Below, piece by piece: positions 17,942 through 26,224 of a stretch of DNA of 64,000 bases; within the stretch, counting starts at the first letter, position 1, and every line of letters begins with the position of its first letter. Where the stretch lies: the NCBI RefSeq assembly GCF_023051145.1, contig NZ_JALKFS010000005.1, forward strand, positions 4,977,733 to 5,041,732. The letters run 5' to 3'. Source of the stretch: Williamsia sp. DF01-3 (GTDB lineage Bacteria; Actinomycetota; Actinomycetes; Mycobacteriales; Mycobacteriaceae). The notes beneath the pieces are model-generated. The model worked only from the letters and a program-made list of their open reading frames with translations. It ran no database searches and had not been told where the DNA came from. The position numbers and the translations under genes were made by a program.

Positions 17942-18796
17942 CTAGCGTCTGACGAGCGGGATCACAAGGGGTGTATGCGATTCCGGGTCGTCGATGATCC
18001 GGCATGGGAGGCCGAACACGTCACGGACAAGATCGGCCGTGATGATGTCGGCCGGTCGGCCCTCCGCCACGATGGCACCGGCCTTCATGGCGATGATGTG
18101 GTCGGCGTAGCGGCACGCATGGTTGAGGTCGTGCAACACCGCGACAAGCGTGCGACCGCCCGTCTTGTTGAGCTCGGCACACAACTCGAGCAGGTCGATC
18201 TGGTAGGCGATGTCCAGGAAAGTGGTCGGCTCGTCGAGCAGCATCAGCGGAGTCTGCTGCGCCAACACCATTGCCACCCATACTCTTTGACGCTGTCCGC
18301 CGGAGAGTTCATCGACCAATCGCCCCGACAGCTCGGTCACGCCGGTCGCCGTCATCGCCTCGATCACGGCAGATTCGTCGTCGGCCGACCACTGCCGGAT
18401 CAACTTCTGGTGGGGATAACGTCCACGGGCGACGAGGTCGGCGACCCTGATGCCGTCGGGAGCGATGGATGACTGCGGCAGGAGACCGAGTCTGCGCGCC
18501 ACCTCTTTGGCCGGATAAGAACTGATCGCCTTACCGTCCAGCAGCACCGAGCCCTTGGTGGGAGCCAGAAGTCGCGAAAGTGCGCGCAGCAGAGTCGACT
18601 TGCCGCAGGCGTTGGGTCCGACGATCACGGTGAAGGCACCGTCTGGGATGTCGACGCTCAACGATTCGCTGATCACCCGCTTGTCGTAGCCGATGGTAAC
18701 GTCCTGAGCCTGTAACCGGGTGTGCACCCCGTCGCCGCCATGCGACGCGGACAGTACTTCTTGGTCCGCAAATTTGCTCATGTCCACTGTTCGCAC
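17942..18796 (-). CDS. ferric-siderophore ABC importer ATPase (FepC/FecE type)
   Basis: The 284-residue ATPase has a Walker A GPNACGKST (about residues 60-68), a Q-loop at LLPQSS, the signature LSGGQRQR, Walker B LMLLDEPTT and the H-loop LHDLNHACRYAD. The last is characteristic of FepC/FecE iron-chelate importers. The start is GTG 18796, with ATG 18781 as an alternative. It lies 30 bases after the second permease in a three-gene minus-strand operon led by an IdeR-like box at 21053. It would power uptake through the two permeases. Confidence 0.93.
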   Translation of the reverse strand: MRTVDMSKFADQEVLSASHGGDGVHTRLQAQDVTIGYDKRVISESLSVDIPDGAFTVIVGPNACGKSTLLRALSRLLAPTKGSVLLDGKAISSYPAKEVARRLGLLPQSSIAPDGIRVADLVARGRYPHQKLIRQWSADDESAVIEAMTATGVTELSGRLVDELSGGQRQRVWVAMVLAQQTPLMLLDEPTTFLDIAYQIDLLELCAELNKTGGRTLVAVLHDLNHACRYADHIIAMKAGAIVAEGRPADIITADLVRDVFGLPCRIIDDPESHTPLVIPLVRR

Positions 18797-18826
18797 CTCG
18801 TCATCGGACGTCTCGAGATTGTTGGG

Positions 18827-19921
18827 TCATTGGCGACGTGCCTCTCGGGCGAGCAGCCACACCAGGTAGAGGCCGCCCACCGACACCGTGACAACTCCCA
18901 CCGGAAGCTGAGTGGGTGTGAAGGCGCGCTGGGCGATGAGGTCGCTGGCCACCAACAGCAACGCGCCCATGGCGGCCGCCGGGAGCATGGCCACGCCCGG
19001 CGTGCGGGTCAGCCTCCGGGCCAATTGTGGTGCGGCCAGAGACACGAAGGCGATGGGACCCGCAGCTGCGGTCGCAACGGCGGTGAGTGCGACACCGAGG
19101 ACGATCAGCATCAATCGCGTCGGTTCTGCGCGGATGCCCAACGCCTTGGCGGCGTCATCGCCCAGATCGAGCATCGGCATCCGGTAGGACGCCAGAACCA
19201 GCAGCGGGGTGAGGACCGCCAACAGGATGAGGGCAGGGCGGGCCTGCGTCCAACCCAGTCCGTTGAGCGAACCGGCGCCCCACACCGCTGCGGACATCGC
19301 ATCCTCCAGGTCGGCTCGCAGGATCAGCCAGGCGTTCACCGACGACAGGACCGCGCTGACGGCGATTCCCACGATGATGAGCCGAAATCCCTGAACACCA
19401 CGCTTGAAAGCCAGCAGGTACACCAGGAGCGCGGTGATCATGCCTCCGACCAGTGCGCCCACCGCGGTGTCGTAATAACCGCCGCCACCGATGATCAGCA
19501 AGACCACCAGTGCGCCCGTATAGGCGCCCGTGTTGAAGCCGATGATGTCGGGGCTGCCCAGCGGATTTCGGGTGATCGACTGGAACACCGCGCCGCTGAC
19601 GCCGAGCGCAGCCCCGAGGATCAGGGCCAGCAGCACCCTCGGCATCCGCCATTCCATGACCACGAGTTCTTCGATCCGGGACCCATTGCCGAAGATCGCC
19701 TGAACCACCCGGTCGGGGGACACCGGGTAGTCCCCGGTGCCGAGCGCAAAGACCGCAACCACCAGCGCAGCGGCCACCAGCATGACGATCACGGCCACGG
19801 CGCGAACGTCGATCCGCCCCGACAGCGTGCCGCCCTGCACGCGCAGCACCGCGACCTTACGTCCGAAGTCGATATCCCCAGGAAGCGCCGGCTTGTCCTG
19901 CTTCTGCGCGTCGACGCTCAC
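18827..19921 (-). CDS. FecCD-family ferric-siderophore permease, subunit 2
   Basis: The 364-residue integral membrane protein has about nine transmembrane segments after a 40-residue cytoplasmic N-terminus. Family motifs are WRMPRVLLALILGAALGVSG, QSITRNPLGSPDIIGFNTGA and the ATPase-contact loop in the segment LDLGDDAAKALGI. Its GTG start overlaps the stop of the upstream permease (GTGA), so the two are translationally coupled and probably form a heterodimeric channel. With the ATPase and lipoprotein it makes a complete iron-chelate importer. Confidence 0.93.
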   Translation of the reverse strand: MSVDAQKQDKPALPGDIDFGRKVAVLRVQGGTLSGRIDVRAVAVIVMLVAAALVVAVFALGTGDYPVSPDRVVQAIFGNGSRIEELVVMEWRMPRVLLALILGAALGVSGAVFQSITRNPLGSPDIIGFNTGAYTGALVVLLIIGGGGYYDTAVGALVGGMITALLVYLLAFKRGVQGFRLIIVGIAVSAVLSSVNAWLILRADLEDAMSAAVWGAGSLNGLGWTQARPALILLAVLTPLLVLASYRMPMLDLGDDAAKALGIRAEPTRLMLIVLGVALTAVATAAAGPIAFVSLAAPQLARRLTRTPGVAMLPAAAMGALLLVASDLIAQRAFTPTQLPVGVVTVSVGGLYLVWLLAREARRQ

Positions 19922-21021
19922 AGGCCGCTCGCCTTGCCTCGTCGAACCAGGAAGATCAGGACGGGTGCACCGACAAACGCGGTGACGATCCCGACCTGCA
20001 TCTCACCCGGCCGGATGACCACACGCCCGATCACGTCGGACAGCAGGAGCACGATAGGCCCACCCACCAGCGTGTACGCCAGGATCCAGCGTTGATCGGG
20101 CCCGACGATCCAACGGGCCACATGCGGAACCATCAGTCCCAGAAAGCTGATCGGGCCGGCGGCCGCGGTGGCGGCGCCGCAGAGCAACGTCACCGCGATG
20201 ACTCCGATGACACGGGTACGGGCCACGTTCGCCCCGAGTGACCGCGCGAGGTCGTCACCCATGGCGACAGCGTTGAGCGGACGGGCGATGACAAACGCGA
20301 GCACCAGCCCGACCACAACAAACGGCGCGACCGCACCCGACACCTCGAGTCCGCGTCCGGCGATCGACCCCGCATTCCAGAAACGCATCTGATCGAAGGC
20401 TTCCGGGTCGAGCAGGATGAGTCCCGACGTGATGCCGGTGAGTACGGCACCGATGGCAACACCGGCCAACGTGAGACGGATCGGGGTGGCGCCCCCTCTG
20501 CCGATCGATCCCAGCGCGTACACGAAGACCATCACCACCACCGCACCGGCGAATGCGAACCAGATGTACGACCAGATACTCGCCATTCCGAACACCCCGA
20601 CGGCGAGCGCGACGGCGAATGCGGCGCCGGCGTTGACGCCGAGAATTCCGGGATCAGCCAACGGGTTTCGGGTGACCGCCTGGATGAGCGCTCCACCGAT
20701 CCCCAACGCGACCCCGACGATCAGGCCGAGGATGGTGCGCGGGATACGCAGGTCGCGAACGATGATGTGGTCGCCGGAGTTGTCGTACGACCACAGCGCA
20801 TCCCACACCGTCGAGAACGGCACGTCCTTGGCGCCGATGGCGATGCTGAGCATGCAGACCGCAGCGAGGATGACGACCCCGACAATCCAGCCGAGCATCC
20901 GCCTGGTGTTGGTCTGCGCCAATCCCTGAGCACTACGGCGCGCCGCCGAACCATCTGCGCTCTTTGTCAGGTCCACCCGGAGGCCGGGGTCGGCACCGAC
21001 AGTCACGTCCGAGCCCGGCAC
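19918..21021 (-). CDS. FecCD-family ferric-siderophore permease, subunit 1
   Basis: The 367-residue membrane protein is the paralogue of the downstream permease. It has LRIPRTILGLIVGVALGIGGALIQ, TRNPLADPGILGVNAGA and a coupling loop in AMGDDLARSLGAN, plus about nine hydrophobic segments. The first 40 residues are hydrophilic. The start is GTG 21021. It is the first gene of the importer operon, and an IdeR-like box sits 32 bases upstream at 21053-21071, so iron-dependent repression is likely. Confidence 0.93.
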   Translation of the reverse strand: MPGSDVTVGADPGLRVDLTKSADGSAARRSAQGLAQTNTRRMLGWIVGVVILAAVCMLSIAIGAKDVPFSTVWDALWSYDNSGDHIIVRDLRIPRTILGLIVGVALGIGGALIQAVTRNPLADPGILGVNAGAAFAVALAVGVFGMASIWSYIWFAFAGAVVVMVFVYALGSIGRGGATPIRLTLAGVAIGAVLTGITSGLILLDPEAFDQMRFWNAGSIAGRGLEVSGAVAPFVVVGLVLAFVIARPLNAVAMGDDLARSLGANVARTRVIGVIAVTLLCGAATAAAGPISFLGLMVPHVARWIVGPDQRWILAYTLVGGPIVLLLSDVIGRVVIRPGEMQVGIVTAFVGAPVLIFLVRRGKASGL

Positions 21022-21052
21022 GCGTTGTCCTGCATCTCAGCCCCATCTATCA

Positions 21053-21071
21053 GTAGGTAACCCTCACCTTA
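21053..21071 (-). promoter_or_regulatory. IdeR/DtxR-like iron box before the importer operon
   Basis: The sequence GTAGGTAACCCTCACCTTA (read on the plus strand) matches the IdeR consensus at 14 of 19 positions by hand alignment. It lies 32 bases upstream of the first permease start. Confidence 0.65.
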
Positions 21072-21193
21072 GTGCCAACAGCGGGGTCCCATACCGCAGC
21101 CCGCCCGTTGTCGGCATAGTCGCAGTTCGGGCGGCTTTTGACGCGTCGCGCCGGAGCCTCCCGTTCGGCAACTTTGCGGCAACTAACCAGGTT

Positions 21194-21212
21194 TACAGAT
21201 AGGCTAATCTTC
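21194..21212 (+). promoter_or_regulatory. weak IdeR-like box before the sigma/alpha-CTD-like gene
   Basis: Twelve of 19 positions match the IdeR consensus, with the core ATAGGCTAA intact. It is centred about 75 bases upstream of the ATG at 21278. With this score alone it is only suggestive. Confidence 0.35.
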
Positions 21213-21277
21213 CGTTACCGCCCATCTCGACCGGCCACTTCGTGCCGTGACCGCAGCCCACGAAAGGCCCACTGCTG

Positions 21278-23212
21278 ATGCCCGACTCGAACACGGCGCG
21301 GCCGTTCTCGAAGACGGCTTGGCCCATGCTCCTGCCGTGGCTCGAGGAGTACCGGTCTGGGCCATCGATCCTCGCCAGCGACGAGCTGATCCCCAACGCC
21401 TGGCTGGACGGGAGCCCAGCAGAGGCACTGAACGCCAACAACTTCCGTCGCTTCTGCGAACTCGTTGCGCAGCGGCATGTGACCGACCGCGCGGACATCA
21501 CGCTTGCCGACGACTTCCCGACTGTTTCCGGAAGCACGCCCGTGACCGCGCTCGAGTTGGAGCCTCACGCCGTCACAGCGTTGCACGACAACAGCATTCG
21601 AGACGTTTCGAATGTCCTTACACACTCGGCCGACCGGCTGTTGCACTTGCCTGGGGTCGGCCGTGCCACCGTCATCGACGTCGTCGCAGCCCTGGTGGCC
21701 GAGGCGACCCGGGCACCGCACGGCGAGGACGACCGGAGCGGCGGCCGGGTACTGGCGGATCCCCACCTGCTCACGTTCATCGAGTCTGTCGATGAACGCG
21801 ACCGGGTGATCCTCCACGAGCGCATATTCGCGGCCAAGCCCCGCACACAGGCCGACCTGGCCAAGGAACTCGGGTTGTCGCGCGAGCGGGTGAACCAGCT
21901 CGACCGGACTCTGCGGGTGCAGCTGTCGGACACCGTGGAGAGTTCGGTGGACCTGCGCCGGCTTCTCGCCGAAACGGTGGCACTGGCCGATCCGGTGGCG
22001 GACTCTGCCCGGGTGGCCGAGACCCTGCCACTCTTCGCCACTGCGATACCGGCGCTCGGGGTCTCCGTGGGACAGCTGCTCATCGCCGGATCGAACGACC
22101 TTGCCGGCGTAGACGGATGGATCATCAGCCGCACCCCCGCGCAGATCGCCGACCTCGTCGAAGACGTCCTCGATGCGCACGCGGGTGAGGAGGCGCTGGT
22201 GCCGGTCGGCATCGTGGCCGCGAAACTGAACCTGTCGGAGTCCGAGGCGATGAGATGGTTGAACAGCAGCGGATTCACCGTGCTCGACGACCATGTGATC
22301 AAAGGCTCGACGTCCACTGCGGATCTGGTGTGCGCGGTCTTGTCGATCGCCGGAGCGCCCCGCACATTCGAGGAGATCGTGACCGGGCTCGCCGGAAAGC
22401 CACGCTCCCGATCGAGCGTCCGCAATGCGTTGGTCACCGACGATCGGATCGTCAAGACCGATCGCACCACCTATGGGCTGCGGCGTTGGGGAGGTGATCA
22501 ATACCAGCCGGTCCATCGGCAGATCGGTCACATCCTCGACGCTGCGGGCGGCAGTATCGGCATCGAGGATCTGGTGTCACAGATCAGCGAGAAGTACGAC
22601 GTCACCGAATCGAGCATCCGCGCGTACGCGGGGGCCGGAGAGTTCGTGACGCGAGATGATGTGGTGACCCGGCGCAGCGAACGCTACGTCCACAGGAAGT
22701 CGCCCGCAAAGACCCGGTGTCTCTATTGCGAGGGTGACGTCATCCGTTGGGCCACAACGGTGTCCGGTGCGCACCTCAAAGGGTCGGCGTTCAACATCCC
22801 GTCAGCTCTCGCGGGTCTGGTCGGTGTAGGCCCGGGGAATCCGTTGAAGCTGCCGTCGCGACTGGGACCACAGTCGCTGATGTGGGTGTCCGTGCAGGCT
22901 CGAGTGGGGACCATCAAACGCTTCGTCAGCGACCTGGGCCTGGCCCTGGGCGACGAGATCTTCCTCGAGTTCTCACCGGATGGGTTCGACGTCGCACGTC
23001 GCTCGGTAAGCAAGTCGGCTGAGCCGATCGATCAGATCTTTGCGCTGCTGGGCCACCGGAACCCTGCGCCGGCTGATCGCGACGACCTCATCGCGGCAAT
23101 TGCCACGTCGCTCTTCCTGCCCGACGACTCGGATGTGGCAACCGTCGTCTCCACACTGGAGCACCGCAAAGAGGTCGAACTGGCCGCACTCGTCACCGCA
23201 GCTATCAGCTGA
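21278..23212 (+). CDS. protein with RNAP alpha-CTD-like and sigma-70 region 4-like domains
   Basis: This 644-residue protein matches no full-length family I recognise. Residues 100-142 (SIRDVSNVL...LLHLPGVGRATVIDVV) follow the helix-hairpin-helix pattern of the RNA polymerase alpha C-terminal domain. Residues 170-213 (ERDRVILHERIF...TQADLAKELGLSRERVNQLD) look like the sigma-70 region 4 helix-turn-helix. No sigma region 2 is seen, so it is not an ordinary sigma factor. Residues 330-475 contain two segments that could be winged helices. A CLYCEG Cys pair lies near 485, and the last 140 residues are unassigned. It sits between the importer operon and the siderophore genes, with a weak iron box upstream. 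A DNA-binding regulatory role is inferred. Confidence 0.6.
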   Translation: MPDSNTARPFSKTAWPMLLPWLEEYRSGPSILASDELIPNAWLDGSPAEALNANNFRRFCELVAQRHVTDRADITLADDFPTVSGSTPVTALELEPHAVTALHDNSIRDVSNVLTHSADRLLHLPGVGRATVIDVVAALVAEATRAPHGEDDRSGGRVLADPHLLTFIESVDERDRVILHERIFAAKPRTQADLAKELGLSRERVNQLDRTLRVQLSDTVESSVDLRRLLAETVALADPVADSARVAETLPLFATAIPALGVSVGQLLIAGSNDLAGVDGWIISRTPAQIADLVEDVLDAHAGEEALVPVGIVAAKLNLSESEAMRWLNSSGFTVLDDHVIKGSTSTADLVCAVLSIAGAPRTFEEIVTGLAGKPRSRSSVRNALVTDDRIVKTDRTTYGLRRWGGDQYQPVHRQIGHILDAAGGSIGIEDLVSQISEKYDVTESSIRAYAGAGEFVTRDDVVTRRSERYVHRKSPAKTRCLYCEGDVIRWATTVSGAHLKGSAFNIPSALAGLVGVGPGNPLKLPSRLGPQSLMWVSVQARVGTIKRFVSDLGLALGDEIFLEFSPDGFDVARRSVSKSAEPIDQIFALLGHRNPAPADRDDLIAAIATSLFLPDDSDVATVVSTLEHRKEVELAALVTAAIS

Positions 23213-23262
23213 CGATTCCGCGGGGTCGACGATTCGGGCGGGGTTGAGGTTCGGCGGGGTCT

Positions 23263-24213
23263 TCAGGAGACCGGACGCAATTCGGCTGATCTCCGGCCGT
23301 AGTCGGCATGAGCCGCAGGATGGCGGTCGGCAAGACCAAACCGGTAGACCGGCGGGTCATCGCAGGTCTGGCGGGTCAGACCCCGGCGACGCAGCAGCAC
23401 ATCTGGAAGCACCTCACCGTCGGGCAGGACCATCCGCGGGCGCCCCGGACCCCAGGTCCAGGGGTCTGCTGCACGCATCAGGTCGTGCATGACCAGCGGC
23501 GGGGCGAAGACCACCGAAACGTCACCCTCACCCAGCGCATCGTGCACCGTCACGGAGTCATGCACGTGGTCGACAACATGCACGCAGGAACCCGATGCTG
23601 CGCAGGCGAGCACCAGCATCACAGCGGAGGGGCAACTCCACGGGCCACAGATCACGGCACGAGCGTCCGCATCCAGGTCGAGATCCGTTTGCAGGCCCCC
23701 GATACGTTCAGCCACTTCTCCGTTATCCCAGAATCGGAACCCCAGGTTGTTGAGGATCAGACCGCCTTCGGCCTGCAGCGGCGACCGCGGCGAAATTGCG
23801 ATCAAACGGAACTCTTCTGCCACATCAAATGTCGGGGGTATTCGGTCCCCGCACATGAGCCCGACATTCTCCTCGTGAAGAAAGTCCTCGGCGCAATGCG
23901 TGAGAACAAAATGCAGGTCCAGTCCGGCAGCAGCGGTCACCGCCGTTTCGTCATAGGGATCGATCGGCACCACCACGGCGTTCAATCGCACCAATGCGTG
24001 GAATGCGAGCAGGAACTCCCATCCGCCGCCTACACAGACACCAACCCTTTGACGTGCGCCGATACCCCGCGACGCCAGGTCTTCGCCGAGCCACTGCACT
24101 GATTCATCAAAACGCTCGAAGTCGGTTTCCTGTTCACCGCACGCCACGGCCGGGCGGCCGAAATGGCGATCAACGGTGTTGTCGAGAAATGTGTTCAGCT
24201 GCGCCGCACCCAT
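23263..24213 (-). CDS. truncated adenylate-forming (ANL) domain protein, probably inactive
   Basis: The protein has about 316 residues and resembles only the N-terminal half of an NRPS-type adenylation domain. Recognisable parts are FLDNTVDRHFGRPAVACG, the A2-like FHALVRLNAVVVPIDPYDE and a later ANL-fold strand pattern. The phosphate-binding A3 loop (TSGTTGxPKG) is missing; the equivalent position reads ILNNLGFRF. The A5-A10 motifs and the lysine-bearing C-terminal domain are absent. The start at ATG 24213 is chosen because a GAGGGG site lies 8 bases upstream. An IdeR-like box at 24315 suggests its own iron-controlled promoter. Amino acid adenylation seems impossible; a decayed gene or a repurposed non-catalytic partner are the alternatives. 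Confidence 0.6.
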   Translation of the reverse strand: MGAAQLNTFLDNTVDRHFGRPAVACGEQETDFERFDESVQWLGEDLASRGIGARQRVGVCVGGGWEFLLAFHALVRLNAVVVPIDPYDETAVTAAAGLDLHFVLTHCAEDFLHEENVGLMCGDRIPPTFDVAEEFRLIAISPRSPLQAEGGLILNNLGFRFWDNGEVAERIGGLQTDLDLDADARAVICGPWSCPSAVMLVLACAASGSCVHVVDHVHDSVTVHDALGEGDVSVVFAPPLVMHDLMRAADPWTWGPGRPRMVLPDGEVLPDVLLRRRGLTRQTCDDPPVYRFGLADRHPAAHADYGRRSAELRPVS

Positions 24214-24314
24214 TGGATACACCCCTCTTCCAAGTAGCTTCGCAAAGCTCAATTCGAAGCCGAGGCAGAAATGGCCTGCATTCACCCGGCTTCCGTAGGC
24301 CTCCACCCACCAAT

Positions 24315-24333
24315 TGAGGTAAGGCTAGCCTTG
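24315..24333 (-). promoter_or_regulatory. IdeR/DtxR-like iron box before the truncated ANL gene
   Basis: TGAGGTAAGGCTAGCCTTG matches the IdeR consensus at 14 of 19 positions. It lies between the stop of the reductase/methyltransferase fusion and the start of the ANL-like gene, about 100 bases upstream of the latter. Confidence 0.55.
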
Positions 24334-24357
24334 GGAGAGTTCAAAAGTCTAGACGGG

Positions 24358-26196
24358 TTATCCATTCGCTCGGTATTCGACGACGTACGCGCCCCACCCC
24401 AGTGGCCCGACGTGCAGTGCGCCGACGCCGACCGAGTTGATGAGGGCGCGCATTTCGGCCTCCGTGCGAGAGCCCGACCCGAACACACACATCCGGAGAA
24501 GATCTTCTTCCGTCTCGTAGTCGTTTGTCGTCTCCGGGTCCATCAGCCGAGTCGGGATCACCACCCGGCCGGCAGACTCCGCGTACGCCGTCAGTGCAAC
24601 CGCCGCGTCACCGTCGGGCAGTGTCTCCACGACGCCTGCCGCCACGAGGAGGTCGACCTTCGTCTGCAGCGGCGCGACGTGACTGCCCGCAACGCGCCCG
24701 ACCAGGGGTCGCCTCTCGGCGGTCACATCCCCGAGCATGCGCTCGGTGAGCGACGGCATGCCCACAACACTGATCTCGAGCGACGGATACGCGCGCAGCA
24801 TCGCGTCCACGTAGGGTCCACCGCCTTCGCCGACGACTGCGACAGTGCGCACACCGTCGAGCGAGATGGCCTCGGTCAACGCCGGCGCGAGATACGTCGG
24901 CCATTCGACCATCTCACCGTGAAAGCCATCGGCCCGGTCGGCGTCATCCGTCCAATCCTCGACCGACAAACCCCCGATTCCGACCGGGTCACCGGTTCGC
25001 ACCACGTCGAGGAGTCGGAGGAACGACAGCTGCATCTGCGTCTCGGCGGAGTCCATCCGCAATCCCTCGACCCACGGGGTGTCGGGGTCGGCCAGCACCG
25101 CGCCCACCTCGCTGAGTGAGTAGATGTTTCCCTCCCGGACCAGCAGACCCATCACCACGAGGTGACGCACCAGCTTGTGCAGCGGGCCGGGGCGTGCCCC
25201 GCATGCAGCGGCAATCTCCTGCACAGTGGCCGCACCCGCGTCGATTTCTGCGAACACCCCCAGCGTCACCGCTGCGCGTAACGCACACGCGGGCAACAGC
25301 TCCGAATACTCGTGGACGCGTTCGAAGGGGTCGGGCGCCTGCGTGGCGACGTCGATGACCTCGGGATCGCCCGCGACGGTGGCGACCGCGCGCTCACGCC
25401 AGTAGCCGGCGATGTCGGTGAACTCCTTCGGTATCCCCTTCTCTCGCTTGGCCCATCTGCGGAGCGGCTTGACCACCATGGCTTCCCCCGCGACCCACAG
25501 GTATGGCTGACCGTCACGCCACGGGACCGACTGGAGCGTCTCGGCCAACCGCGACCTGCCCTCGGCCTCACTGCGATACAGCCAGGTGATGTGAACCTCT
25601 GCGGCGCTGGGCAATTCCTGGTGATGTGAAGGGTCGGCCACTTCGATCACCACCGTCGCCGGTAGCGATGGCGGCAGCATCTCGAGGCAGTGCCCGATCG
25701 CCGGCAACGCCGTCTCGTCCCCTCCGATCAGCATCCAACCGGCTGCTGTCGGCAGTCCGGCCGAGTGCTTGGGGCCGGCCACCAGGATCTTCTCCCCCGG
25801 CATCACACGACGGGCCCACGTCGAGGCGAGTCCCGTCTCGTGGAGGGCGAAGTCGATGGTCAACTCGCCTGCACCGGCGTCGAAGGCACGCACCGTGTAG
25901 GTACGGGTGTACTCGAAACTGCCCGGCGTCCAGTCGATCAGGCCCGCACCGGTGTTACGGGGCACCTCGAAGGGAAACCCTCCGGTGACCGGATCGGGAG
26001 GCATGATCTTCACGTCGTCGTCGAATCCGCTGGTCTGCACCGGGGGCAGGACAACGCCGTCACGTGTGTGCTCGCCGATGGCCGGACCTCCGAGAACCAC
26101 ACGTCGCATCCCCGGCGTCACGTCCCACACACGCAGGACATCGAACTCGCGCAAACAGATCGGGCTCACTGTCAGATCGCGCACCGAACCGGCCAC
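24358..26196 (-). CDS. siderophore-interacting reductase fused to a methyltransferase-like domain
   Basis: The 612-residue protein has two parts. Residues 1 to about 275 form a siderophore-interacting protein (FAD-binding ferric-siderophore reductase). They include the flavin-binding segment TRTYTVRAFD, LGLASTWA-like helix residues, VAGPKHSAG, LIGGDETALPAIGHCLE and LWVAGEAMVVKPLRRW, followed by GYWRER. Residues about 290-612 resemble a plant/actinobacterial-type O-methyltransferase: a helical dimerization/winged-helix part (VTLGVFAEID, VQEIAAACGARPGPLHKLVRHLV) and a Rossmann part whose SAM loop reads VVGEGGGPYVDAML. Start is GTG 26196 after a GGAGG site, 28 bases after the NRPS stop, so it is co-transcribed. 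Reduction would release iron from the imported siderophore; the second domain could modify the siderophore or be non-catalytic. Confidence 0.8.
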   Translation of the reverse strand: MAGSVRDLTVSPICLREFDVLRVWDVTPGMRRVVLGGPAIGEHTRDGVVLPPVQTSGFDDDVKIMPPDPVTGGFPFEVPRNTGAGLIDWTPGSFEYTRTYTVRAFDAGAGELTIDFALHETGLASTWARRVMPGEKILVAGPKHSAGLPTAAGWMLIGGDETALPAIGHCLEMLPPSLPATVVIEVADPSHHQELPSAAEVHITWLYRSEAEGRSRLAETLQSVPWRDGQPYLWVAGEAMVVKPLRRWAKREKGIPKEFTDIAGYWRERAVATVAGDPEVIDVATQAPDPFERVHEYSELLPACALRAAVTLGVFAEIDAGAATVQEIAAACGARPGPLHKLVRHLVVMGLLVREGNIYSLSEVGAVLADPDTPWVEGLRMDSAETQMQLSFLRLLDVVRTGDPVGIGGLSVEDWTDDADRADGFHGEMVEWPTYLAPALTEAISLDGVRTVAVVGEGGGPYVDAMLRAYPSLEISVVGMPSLTERMLGDVTAERRPLVGRVAGSHVAPLQTKVDLLVAAGVVETLPDGDAAVALTAYAESAGRVVIPTRLMDPETTNDYETEEDLLRMCVFGSGSRTEAEMRALINSVGVGALHVGPLGWGAYVVEYRANG

Positions 26197-26224
26197 GGCT
26201 CCTCCTTCGTCGGTCGTGCCACAC

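Noticed and set aside
21278-23212. Ordinary sigma factor
   Set aside because: No region 2 or region 3 is visible, and the length and extra domains do not fit any sigma-70 group.
24358-26196. Two separate genes for reductase and methyltransferase
   Set aside because: The frame is continuous, with no internal stop and no ribosome site at the junction near residue 280.
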